Positions 43,501 through 50,805 of a stretch of 64,000 bases of DNA are shown piece after piece (position 1 is the first letter of the stretch; every line of letters starts with the position of its first letter). The stretch is from the NCBI GenBank assembly GCA_964521025.1, contig CAZFPK010000009.1, forward strand, positions 31,732 to 95,731, given 5' to 3'. This DNA is from DRTC01 sp964521025. GTDB lineage: Bacteria; Cloacimonadota; Cloacimonadia; Cloacimonadales; TCS61. Below the pieces are notes generated by a model, which made no database searches, was not told where the DNA came from, and worked only from the letters and a program-made list of their open reading frames with translations. The position numbers and the translations under genes were made by a program.

Positions 43501-43573
43501 TGCAATGCAGCAGCTTGGATTTAAGGAAGAGCAGACATTGGCTATGCTGACGGAGGCTTTGGAGGTTTGGTAG
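40517..43573 (+). CDS. hdrA: Double-module HdrA flavoprotein (second copy)
   Basis: The 1018-residue protein has two FAD modules like the one at 11490. Module 1 has VVGGGIGGMQAS, NDCAMCTMSPKL, CTGCGVCAEGCP and CIGCGLCQNRC, then CVGSRDVSPDVKSPYCSAVCC. Module 2 has GVFVCHCGINIGS, CSPSTHEPLF, VIGGGLSGMTAA, CVGSRDERRPYCSRVCC and the terminal ferredoxins (CAGCGMCVSVCP, CKGCGSCASVCP). It is translationally coupled to the Cys-MvhD gene and is the last member of the island. A strong terminator follows. Its role is flavin-based electron bifurcation or confurcation, with partners from block E. Confidence 0.94.
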   Translation: MKNKKNIGSVLVVGGGIGGMQASLDLADSGFKVFLLDSLPSIGGAMAQLDKTFPTNDCAMCTMSPKLVASGRHINIELLTNCEIEEVSGAAGNFEITVRRKTRYIDIEKCTGCGVCAEGCPVDALDKFNLDLSDKRAVYVEYPQAIPLAFAIDKDKCIGCGLCQNRCIADAIKYDDKEEYENLNVGAIVLSSGFDLFDPTIKHTLGFSKYMNVISSMQLERILSASGPYKGHVFRPSDGKIPKKIAFIQCVGSRDVSPDVKSPYCSAVCCMHAIKESMIAIEHVKGLEPTIFYMDIRAYGKDFDKYYQRAIDQYNVKFIRSKVSLIEEVKDSCDLMVHYVHQDGTLDTTVFDMVVLSVGFKPNKDVIEFADKLDIRLNEYDFILNKGFSTIQTTREGVFVCGPAVAPKDIPETVMQASGAVSGAAELLSDVRGTEVVKKEFPEEIDAAGKKPRIGVFVCHCGINIGSIVDVPEVVEYAKTLPNVVYSEHNLFTCSQDTQQKMKELIKEYKLNRVVVSSCSPSTHEPLFQETLREAGLNPFYFDLANIRNHCSWVHRDDKEGATEKAKTLTRIAVGRARLLEPLYSVSLDVTQKALVIGGGLSGMTAALSIVKQGFEVGLIEREDKLGGNLHRLDETLEGKKISYYLTELKDEIDDDPKIKVFVNSELKEIDGYIGNYKTTVLNKNNNEEIIFEHGVILITTGARESVPDEYFFGQSKNVMTHLDFEKDFAENKKVYSKLKNVVMIQCVGSRDERRPYCSRVCCTQSIKSAIKLKKLNPKINVYILYRDIRTYGFYEKFYLKARELGVIFIKYETEDKPVVEIDSKRMVLDEKGLKITIRDHILGKELELYPDKLILASAMVPQDDAEELSRMLKLPLNEDRFFMEAHVKLRPVDFSAEGIFLAGLAHSPKAIEETIAQAKAAAERACSIISSDVYLSEATIANVDLDVCAGCGMCVSVCPYGAPELVAISGKEKASINSALCKGCGSCASVCPSGAMQQLGFKEEQTLAMLTEALEVW

Positions 43574-43893
43574 GAAAATAAACACCGAAAAACACCGAGT
43601 AACACCGCATAATACTGAAAAAAATAGAATAACACCGGGATTGAATATTTTCATTCCTGGTGTTTTTTTATATAGCATTTCTCTTCATAATCTGCTGGTT
43701 TTTTTGCTTGACTCATTTCAAATAATTTTGAATCTGACTGGAGAGATATCAAAGGTGAAATGTATGAGTAACAGGTAAAAGAAAAATGAATTTTATGACA
43801 CATATACACTTAAATTCAACGATATAAATGTTATAGTGTTTAAAATCTATAGGTAGTAGTTTTTCTCATTGAAGAAAACGATACGGTTTCCAT
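43574..43893. other. 320-base gene-free boundary of the redox island
   Basis: The stretch begins with four spaced aacaccg words (about 43586-43622), continues into the terminator at 43631-43669 and then holds about 220 AT-rich bases without a convincing gene. A promoter for the small membrane protein at 43894 may lie here, but I see no clear -35/-10 pair. Confidence 0.5.
43631..43669 (+). terminator. Rho-independent terminator closing the Hdr island
   Basis: A long stem aacaccgggattgaa (43631-43645) pairs with ttcattcctggtgtt (43650-43664), with one mismatch and one G-T pair around loop tatt. It is followed at once by a run of seven T. It lies 58 bases after the HdrA stop and ends more than 43 kb of co-directional genes. 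Confidence 0.88.
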
Positions 43894-44292
43894 ATGAATA
43901 TTCCAATTTTAATCGCAAATATTTTGACTTTTTTGGCATTTTTAGTTCATACTTTTATGGGTGACAAAGAATTGAGAATGATCGAGCCGGAGAATGAAAA
44001 AGATGAAAAATATTTGAAAAGGGAAAAATGGACAATGGCAAGAAGTGGTTGGCATTGGATTTCATTCGATCTATTATTTGCAACTATCGGACTCGGATTA
44101 ATAAACTTCACTGACTTTTTTGAAAGTGAAAAACGATTACTTCAAATTTTAGCTGTTTATTTTTTCGGATACGGAATTGTGTGGCTCATAGCAATTGCGA
44201 TTTCAAAAAAATTTCCAAAGAACTATTTAAAATTGGGACAATGGATTCTGTTGTGGCTTATTAGCGGATTGATTTATTGGGGATTGAGCTAA
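43894..44292 (+). CDS. Small integral membrane protein, function unknown
   Basis: The 132-residue protein has four hydrophobic segments (about 1-22, 54-74, 83-103, 112-131) with a charged loop between the first two (GDKELRMIEPENEKDEKYLK). I do not recognise a family with certainty. It is monocistronic or loosely grouped with the acetyltransferase after it. It may follow its own promoter, since a strong terminator lies upstream. Confidence 0.7.
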   Translation: MNIPILIANILTFLAFLVHTFMGDKELRMIEPENEKDEKYLKREKWTMARSGWHWISFDLLFATIGLGLINFTDFFESEKRLLQILAVYFFGYGIVWLIAIAISKKFPKNYLKLGQWILLWLISGLIYWGLS

Positions 44293-44564
44293 AGAAAAAT
44301 GATAAGATTTTTTTGTATATCAGGTTTGTTTCGTTCCCGCAACTAAAGAGACTGTGTGAAAAATTCCATTTATGGAAAAGAATTGACAGTCTGAGCGCAG
44401 TCGAAGACTTACAATTCTTTGCGTATCAGCAAATTAAACAAAATCCTTCGACTACACTCAGGATGACCATTTTGTCTAATTCATGCAAATATCACTTTTC
44501 AACAACCTCTAAAGTTATGGGCTGTATTAAAATCTATGTACTTTTATCTTCCGGAATAAAAGAA

Positions 44565-45377
44565 ATGAAAAATATACAATTTCTACAAACTACAAAAAGC
44601 GATTTATCTGAAATCAGCAATTTGCAGCCTGAAGGCTGGCGTGATATTACTGCTGTATTCAATTCCTATCTCGATTACGATTTTTGTTATCCGCTCAAAG
44701 TAACTATCGGAGAGAAAATTATCGGAGTTGGAGTTTCTATTATTTTTGGGAAAACAGGTTGGTTAGCTCACATCATCGTTGATAAAAAGAACAGGAATAA
44801 AGGTATTGGCTCACAAATTTTACAGCATCTGCTAAACGATATGAAACGCAAATCGGTAGAAACATTTTTATTAATAGCAACTAAGCTGGGAGAACCGATT
44901 TACAGGAAAGCTGGATTCAAGGTAATTTCCGAATATATGAAGTTCAAAAGAGAGAAGCCATTTATAGAAATGCCAACTTCAAAACAAATCGTACTGTACC
45001 GCGACAAATATTATTCGGAACTTATGAATTTGGACAAAAGCATTTCCGGTGAAAATAGAGAGCCTTTAATAAGCAGACATCTTGATGATGCTTTGCTCTA
45101 TCTGGAAAATAATAAATGTGCAGGATTTTATCTACCGAATTTAGGTGAGGGTTTGATACTGGCTGCCGAACCGGAAGCAGGTTTGGAATTGATGAAAGCA
45201 AAATTTGCAAAAGCAGACACAGCTATAATTCCAAATGAGAACCTGTTAGGAATTGATTTTCTCGAAAAAACCGGATTTATCAATACCGGAAAGAAAGGAA
45301 AAAGAATGATCTTGGGGGTGGATATTGATTGGAAACCGAAATGCGTTTTCAGCAGGATTGGCGGGAATTATGGGTAA
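44565..45377 (+). CDS. GNAT-family acetyltransferase, two GNAT-like halves
   Basis: The 270-residue protein has an acetyl-CoA binding loop VDKKNRNKGIGSQILQHLL near 80 and IYRKAGFKVISEY near 115. The second, weaker GNAT-like half has GLILAAEPEAGLELMKAK and FLEKTGFINTGKKG. The open frame extends back to 44277, but that stretch contains a dispersed repeat (gagcgcagtcgaag; cttcgactacactcaggatg) and no family similarity. ATG 44565, just after aaaagaa, gives the natural start. Substrate is unknown. Confidence 0.8.
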   Translation: MKNIQFLQTTKSDLSEISNLQPEGWRDITAVFNSYLDYDFCYPLKVTIGEKIIGVGVSIIFGKTGWLAHIIVDKKNRNKGIGSQILQHLLNDMKRKSVETFLLIATKLGEPIYRKAGFKVISEYMKFKREKPFIEMPTSKQIVLYRDKYYSELMNLDKSISGENREPLISRHLDDALLYLENNKCAGFYLPNLGEGLILAAEPEAGLELMKAKFAKADTAIIPNENLLGIDFLEKTGFINTGKKGKRMILGVDIDWKPKCVFSRIGGNYG

Positions 45378-45577
45378 AGAAAATTTTATATGCAACCTGC
45401 CTTTTCACACAAGTTGAAAAAATGATGAAAAATGAGAATTCATAATTATCTGAATTTAAAAGTCTCAACCTTTCCTGATTTCATATGTAAATTTAATGAA
45501 AAAATATAATTAATTCAAAAACTAAGATGACAGAAATTAATTAAAAAGTTTTTGAATTTTAGAAAAAAGGAGGAGTT

Positions 45578-45955
45578 ATGAGCAAAACATTGATAGCAAA
45601 AGAAATTATGACCAAAGAAGTAGTTACAATTTCGGAGAACGAATTATTGGTTGCCATTAAGAAATTAGTTGAGAATAAGATCAGCGGAATGCCGCTATCG
45701 TTGATGCCGGAAAAATGATTGGGATCATTTCTGAGAAAGATATTCTGAACTTTGCCTTTTGCGGTCATCTCAAAGATACAAAAGTAAAGGAAGCGATGTC
45801 CGAAGATGTAGTAAACTATGCTCCTGATACTCTGATAGATTCGATTGCGCTTGCAAACCAAAAAGCATTTTCGACACGTTCCGATTGATGAGAATAACAA
45901 AGTTGTCGGAATTATTTCAAGGAGAGATATCATCCATTATGTGCTGAATATCTGA
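45578..45955 (+). pseudogene. CBS-domain protein, broken by two compensating frameshifts
   Basis: An excellent ribosome site (aaaaggagg) and ATG 45578 start MSKTLIAKEIMTKEVVTIS. The frame breaks near 45700 (one base missing after ISGMP), continues as VDAGKMIGIISEKDILNF in another frame, and breaks again near 45869 (one base extra). It ends FRHVPIDENNKVVGIISRRD at TGA 45953-45955. The composite is a normal two-CBS protein of about 125 residues. Two small shifts of opposite sign suggest either a recent pseudogene or sequencing errors. Confidence 0.75.
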
Positions 45956-45995
45956 TCTTTTATAATTAGTTTCTCTTCTACTTTTTGGGATCAAT

Positions 45996-46457
45996 TTATA
46001 TTAACTCTGGTTTTTCTTCCGATTCTTCGATAGCATCTGCATACGCTTCCACAAATATTTTCATATATTTATAAATTTTATTAATATCTTCATCAGGGAT
46101 TTTTTTAAGGACATCTTTCTGAAATTGGTTCAATTTGTATTTCGTATTTTCCGCCATTTTCGTACCAACTTCGGTAATTTTTGCAAACCAGCAGCGTCTA
46201 TCTGTTTCGGAGTGATATCTTTTCACAAATCCCATTCTTTCCAGTTTATTCAAAATACGAGTTACTTTGGCATTGGAAATATTGTACCTTTCAGCAATTT
46301 CTTTCATCGTCATCGGTCTGTCGATCTTATGAATAAAACGCAGCAGAGCGCATTCCACATCTCCGATCACCACACAGAGTGTATATGAATTGTCTCTCTC
46401 CTGGAAAAGTTTCTGCAGTTTATTTGTTAATTCTATAAATTCTTCAGAACTTGCCAT
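45996..46457 (-). CDS. MarR-family transcriptional regulator
   Basis: The 153-residue winged-helix protein has the recognition region MTMKEIAERYNISNAKVTRI near 55 and the wing GFVKRYHSETDRRCWFAKIT near 88. Length and layout are those of MarR. aaggat lies before its ATG on the minus strand. It faces the CBS remnant tail to tail and points away from the tandem repeat and tRNA. The target is unknown; it could regulate itself. Confidence 0.9.
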   Translation of the reverse strand: MASSEEFIELTNKLQKLFQERDNSYTLCVVIGDVECALLRFIHKIDRPMTMKEIAERYNISNAKVTRILNKLERMGFVKRYHSETDRRCWFAKITEVGTKMAENTKYKLNQFQKDVLKKIPDEDINKIYKYMKIFVEAYADAIEESEEKPELI

Positions 46458-46524
46458 TATTTATCCTTAATAATACGAAATAAATAATTTTTATGTTTTA
46501 GTTATGAATATTCATTCATTTATT

Positions 46525-46801
46525 TTCCTTAAAACTTCTAAATTCTTGGTTTCCCCTTTCTCATCTTACAAGAATAAATCTTTGGAGTCTTCTTGCTTCT
46601 CCCACGAATTTAGTTTTGAACCTTCTTTCACCGTTCTTCCTCATAACTTCTAAATTCTTGGTTTCTTCTTGCTCATCTTACAAGAATAAATCTTTGGAAT
46701 CTCCTTGCTTCTCCCCCAAGAAAAAAGTTTTGAGTATTCTTTCATCGTTCTTCCTCAAAACTTTTAAAATCTTGGAATCTCCTTGCTTCTCCCCCAAGAT
46801 T
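46525..46801. repeat. Tandem direct repeat of about 113 bases, two and a half copies
   Basis: Units begin ttcctnaaaactt at 46525, 46637 and 46751. They contain taaattcttggtttc, catcttacaagaataaatct and ccttgcttctccc, with modest divergence; the third copy is cut short. The block fills the 346-base gap between marR and the tRNA. An open frame across it has no family features and runs into the tRNA, so it is not a gene. Confidence 0.8.
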
Positions 46802-46805
46802 AAGG

Positions 46806-46879
46806 CACGCCCGGAAGGACTCGAACCCTCAACCCTCTGATCCGAAGTCAGATGCTCTATCCAATTGAGCTACAGGCGC
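46806..46879 (-). tRNA. tRNA-Arg (anticodon UCG)
   Basis: On the minus strand the cloverleaf is complete. The acceptor stem is GCGCCTG with CGGGCGT, the D-arm is GCTCAATTGGATAGAGC, the anticodon arm is TCTGA-CTTCGGA-TCAGA, and the T-arm is GAGGG-TTCGAAC-CCTTC with one G-T pair. The anticodon TCG (plus-strand 46843-46845) reads CGA and other CGN codons. The discriminator is G; the terminal CCA is not fully encoded. Confidence 0.95.
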
Positions 46880-46954
46880 CCGAAAAAACAAAAATATTTT
46901 GACTGATTTTACTGTCCAATTTTTTTTACCTCAAAATAGAAAAAGGAGACTTTG

Positions 46955-47683
46955 ATGAAACAGGCAACTTTAGTATTGTTCTCGGTATTTGTTTTGCTGC
47001 TCTCTGCCGGAGTTCATGACAATTCCGAATATGAACATTTCAACAATTACCGGAATGAACAGACTTATGAGAATTTTGAGAAAGCAATGGATTTTTACAA
47101 ATCCAATCTGAAAAAAGATGAGAATGACCATTCTGCTTATTTGATGCTTTCTTATCTCAATTTTATGGAGTTGGAAAAGAATATGGCAGTTTTGGAGAGT
47201 GACCTTGATAGTCTAGATAATCGCACCAGATTTTCTTATGCGAACCTGCTTTTAAGCTTGGGAAAATACAATGAGAGCATCGAGATTTATGATAAGATCA
47301 ACAAAGATACTCCTGATTGGTCATGTCCTTGGCGTCATAAAGGAGAAGCGTATTTCAAGTCGGATAAACTGGAAGAAGCGGAATTAGCCCTTCTAAAGTC
47401 GATCGAAACCCGCAAGGAACATTATGATGCTTATGTTATGCTGGCTGATGTGCAGAAGGAAATGGGAAAATATGAAGACGCACTAAAAACTCTGAAAACA
47501 GGAATTTCCTATAAAGGAAAAGATATCGAAGAATCGAATGAGGAAGTTGCTTACCTGGAAGAAGATTTCCTCCACCTGGAATTGCTGAAATTAAATAGTA
47601 TGCAGCAGGAATTCGAAAATCTGAAAAAGAAATTAATGGAAATCGCTCCGGATGACGAAAGATGGAATAAAATAAATAAATGA
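46955..47683 (+). CDS. Exported tetratricopeptide-repeat protein
   Basis: The 242-residue precursor has a signal peptide (LVLFSVFVLLLSAGV). Helical TPR-like repeats follow: FSYANLLLSLGKYNESIEIYDK near 90-110, PWRHKGEAYFKSDKLEEAEL near 128 and AYVMLADVQKEMGKYEDALK near 158. A charged helix ends the protein. aaaggag lies 6 bases before ATG 46955. It probably mediates protein contacts in the periplasm. The next gene is a secreted peptidase, but a shared function is not shown. Confidence 0.8.
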   Translation: MKQATLVLFSVFVLLLSAGVHDNSEYEHFNNYRNEQTYENFEKAMDFYKSNLKKDENDHSAYLMLSYLNFMELEKNMAVLESDLDSLDNRTRFSYANLLLSLGKYNESIEIYDKINKDTPDWSCPWRHKGEAYFKSDKLEEAELALLKSIETRKEHYDAYVMLADVQKEMGKYEDALKTLKTGISYKGKDIEESNEEVAYLEEDFLHLELLKLNSMQQEFENLKKKLMEIAPDDERWNKINK

Positions 47684-47742
47684 TCGCATTTTATGGAGTG
47701 AAAATTGCATATTAGGAAATTCATAATACCGGAGGAATTTAG

Positions 47743-50346
47743 ATGAAGAATATGAGATTTTTTGTATTTACAGCATTATTATTGATTTCAATAACTTTTC
47801 ATGCTGAAGAAAAAATGGTTATCCGCATAGAAAAACCTGACGAGCAAGTGTTAAGAGAATTTACACCGGAACTTTATGATATTGCTTCTTATAAACCCGG
47901 GGAATACCTGGATATTGTCGTTACTCGCTCAAAATTCGAGGAACTTCTTAACAAAGGTTTCAAAATTAAGATCACGCAAACAGAAGAACGAATGAAAGAG
48001 AACTTAAAAGCTGAGCGCGAACTAACTGCTTATCGAAATTATGCGGAAGTTTTAGCAGAATTACAGCAGATCGAAGTAAATTATCCGGCTCTCTGCAAAC
48101 TTTATGATATTGGAGAAACCTGGGGTAAAGAATATTCGGATGAGGGAAATTCCTATTATGATGATCATCATCATGAGATCTGGGCTTTGAAAGTTTCCGA
48201 TAATGTGCTGGTCGAAGAAGATGAACCCGGAACTTATTATATGGGAGTTCATCACGCACGCGAACCGATCAGCTGTGAAGTTGTGTTTGCTGTCCTGAAC
48301 CATATTCTCGACAATTACGGAACCGATCCGACTATCACGGATAATGTAAACAATTCACAGATCTGGTTCATTCCGCTGGTCAATCCCAATGGTCATAAAC
48401 TCGTGATCGATGAATATGATGTCTGGTGGAGAAAAAATATCCGCGATAACAATGAAAACGGTTATATCGATGGTTACGATGGAGTCGATCCGAATCGGAA
48501 CTATGGTTGGGAATGGGGTCCGGTCGGAACTTCCGATGATTGGTCTTCCGATGTTTATCATGGACCGGAAGCCTGGTCCGAACCGGAGATAATCGCTATG
48601 AAAAATCTGCTGGAATCCCATCATTTCGTAACCGGAATTACCTATCATAGTTACAGCGAACTCGTACTTTTTCCTTTCGGTTACAACGAAGGAGTCATCG
48701 CTCCGGATCATGATGCTCTCGAAGAACTGGCAGTCGAGATGGCAGTTACGATTCCCGCAGAAGGAGGAGGACATTACACTCCGCAGGAATGCTGGCAATT
48801 ATATCCTTGTATGGGAACAACAGACGATTATTCTTATGGAGAACATGGAACTTTTTCTTTTACGATCGAATTGGGAACAGAGTTCATTCCTCCTGCAGAT
48901 GAGATACAGGGAATCTGTGACGACAATATCCAGGCAGCGATGATCCTGCTGGATCGAGTTAATCATCAGACTTTGACCGGATATGTTACTGATTATGATA
49001 CCGGATTACCGGTTGTTGCTGATGTTTACATCGACGGCATCGATAATACGGGAGTTTATCGTGAACCGTATCAAAGCGATGAACTTTTTGGAAAATACTA
49101 CCGCTTACTTCAAACCGGAAATTATGATGTAACATTTTCTGCAGACGGATATTTTTCTCAAACCTTTGAAAATGTAACAATAATTAGTGGAGATATTACA
49201 ACATTAAATGTGAGTCTGGAAGCAGCAGACCCACCGGATATTTCCATCGATCCAACTTCTTTCAGTGTTAGTTTAGAGTCCGGTGAGACAACTTCTGAAA
49301 ACTTGAGAATTTCCAATGATGGAGAATATGATCTGATCTATGATTTAACTCATGAAGATAGAGATTTCGGTGGTCCGGATGTTTTTGGTTATAGCTGGCA
49401 AGACAGCGATGAACCGGATGGACCTGTTTATTCCTGGCGGGATATTTCCGGGATCGGAACTTATGTAAATTTCACTCATAACGATTATGCAACAAACTTA
49501 ATGCCGATTGGATTTACCTTCAATTATTACGGAACAGAATACACTCAATATCGGATAAGTCCAAACGGCTGGCTCGGTTTTGGTGATGATTGGACCGACT
49601 GGCATAATTTCGAGCTACCGCGACACGATGCTCCCAGACCTGCGATCTTCGGTTTCTGGGATGACCTCGATCCTTTACAGGGAGGAAATGTCTATTATTA
49701 TGGAAATTCCGACAGTCTGGTCGTCTGGTTCGATGATGTCATTCATTATCCCGGCTATTGGACAGGAACTTATGATTTCCAATTCATTCTCTATTCGACA
49801 GGACAGATTTTACTGCAATACAGATCAGTTTCCGGAGACCTCGATACAAACACTATCGGAATCCAGAACGAATCAGGAGATGACGGACTGCAAGTCTGTT
49901 TCGATGAAAATTATGTTCATAACGAACTGGCAATTTTATTCGAGAAAGATTGGTTGAGTTTGTCTCCCGCTTCCGGCTCGGTTCCGCAGGCATCTTTCGA
50001 TGATGTTACTGTTACCTTTGACGCAACCGGTCTGCCCGATGGAACTTATTTGAAAAATATTTTGATAAATTCCAATGATCCGGACGAACCGGTCGTTACC
50101 GTTCCTGTTAATCTGAATGTTGGAGTAAATGCTCCTGAAACTCCCGGAAATGTAACAACTGAAATAATAGGTTCAAATATAAATATTAGTTGGGATGCTG
50201 TAACCGGAGCAACATCCTATACGGTTTATAGTGATCCGGATCCGTATGGATCGTTTGCAAATAATGAATGGACTGGAAGTTCGACAAGTTGGAGCGAACC
50301 TGTTTCCGTCGAAAAGAAGTTTTATCGTGTTACGGCGAGTAATTAA
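47743..50346 (+). CDS. Secreted M14 zinc carboxypeptidase with C-terminal beta domains
   Basis: The 867-residue precursor has a signal peptide to about 21. The M14 domain spans about 100-410, with zinc site HHAREPISCE near 169, a later metal His in ITYHSYSEL near 307 and the catalytic Glu in FTIELGTEF near 378. A carboxypeptidase regulatory-like domain (TGYVTDYDTGLPVVADVYID) follows near 410. A region with PDISIDPTSFSVSLESGET and PIGFTFNYYG is shared with the subtilase at 50806. The protein ends in a fibronectin-like domain closing with FYRVTASN, which recurs at the C-termini of the proteins at 50806 and 54940. It probably degrades peptides outside the cell. The common tail may be a sorting or anchoring domain. 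Confidence 0.9.
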   Translation: MKNMRFFVFTALLLISITFHAEEKMVIRIEKPDEQVLREFTPELYDIASYKPGEYLDIVVTRSKFEELLNKGFKIKITQTEERMKENLKAERELTAYRNYAEVLAELQQIEVNYPALCKLYDIGETWGKEYSDEGNSYYDDHHHEIWALKVSDNVLVEEDEPGTYYMGVHHAREPISCEVVFAVLNHILDNYGTDPTITDNVNNSQIWFIPLVNPNGHKLVIDEYDVWWRKNIRDNNENGYIDGYDGVDPNRNYGWEWGPVGTSDDWSSDVYHGPEAWSEPEIIAMKNLLESHHFVTGITYHSYSELVLFPFGYNEGVIAPDHDALEELAVEMAVTIPAEGGGHYTPQECWQLYPCMGTTDDYSYGEHGTFSFTIELGTEFIPPADEIQGICDDNIQAAMILLDRVNHQTLTGYVTDYDTGLPVVADVYIDGIDNTGVYREPYQSDELFGKYYRLLQTGNYDVTFSADGYFSQTFENVTIISGDITTLNVSLEAADPPDISIDPTSFSVSLESGETTSENLRISNDGEYDLIYDLTHEDRDFGGPDVFGYSWQDSDEPDGPVYSWRDISGIGTYVNFTHNDYATNLMPIGFTFNYYGTEYTQYRISPNGWLGFGDDWTDWHNFELPRHDAPRPAIFGFWDDLDPLQGGNVYYYGNSDSLVVWFDDVIHYPGYWTGTYDFQFILYSTGQILLQYRSVSGDLDTNTIGIQNESGDDGLQVCFDENYVHNELAILFEKDWLSLSPASGSVPQASFDDVTVTFDATGLPDGTYLKNILINSNDPDEPVVTVPVNLNVGVNAPETPGNVTTEIIGSNINISWDAVTGATSYTVYSDPDPYGSFANNEWTGSSTSWSEPVSVEKKFYRVTASN

Positions 50347-50406
50347 TTTACAAGGTGAATTCATTGATACATTTGAATTGATATTCTCGAAATGGCGGAT
50401 TAAACC

Positions 50407-50654
50407 ATGAACTATCCAAAAGTGATTTCAGCCAAAGCAGTCGATGATCATACTTTATTGATCGTATTTGAGAATCATCAAAAAAAGTACTATGATATTA
50501 CTCCTTTATTCAAAAGAGATATGTTCTCACTTCTTAAAAATCCGGTTTTTTTAAAACAGTCAAAGTAGAAACTGGAGGATACACTGTATCCTGGAACGAA
50601 AACATTGATATTAGTGAATTTGAGTTATGGAAAAATGGTCGATCGATCAACTGA
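50407..50654 (+). pseudogene. DUF2442-like small protein, frameshifted
   Basis: ATG 50407 starts MNYPKVISAKAVDDHTLLIVF, typical of the DUF2442 family. The frame stops at TAG 50566. Near the T-run at about 50546-50553, moving to another frame gives VETGGYTVSWNENIDISEFEL to TGA 50652-50654. The restored product would be about 82 residues, the family's normal size, with one base lacking. It lies between two secreted-protein genes, in a 459-base gap that otherwise holds only AT-rich sequence. Confidence 0.75.
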
Positions 50655-50805
50655 TGATTTCGAATCCTGCAATGTAAAATAGCAGGAATATGAAATGATC
50701 TAACATTAGTAAAAAAACTTGAATTAAGTTTGGTTCTAACTATACTTGATTTAAGTTTTTAATGCAGCATCAAATTAATTAGAAATTATTAAAACGGAGG
50801 TTTTT

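Noticed and set aside
44277..44564. An N-terminal extension of the GNAT protein from 44277.
   Set aside because: The extension overlaps the previous gene's end, contains a dispersed repeat (STTLRMT-type translation) and lacks similarity to the family.
45559..45933. A 124-codon minus-strand frame opposite the broken CBS gene.
   Set aside because: The plus strand shows clear CBS motifs and a ribosome site; the minus frame has none.
46525..46801. A CRISPR array.
   Set aside because: The repeat unit is about 113 bases with no short repeat-spacer alternation and no cas genes nearby; no other array was seen in the window.
46616..46840. A 74-codon plus-strand frame ending RPEGLEPSTL.
   Set aside because: It lies in tandem repeats and runs into the tRNA-Arg gene; the ending is the well-known false translation of tRNA sequence.
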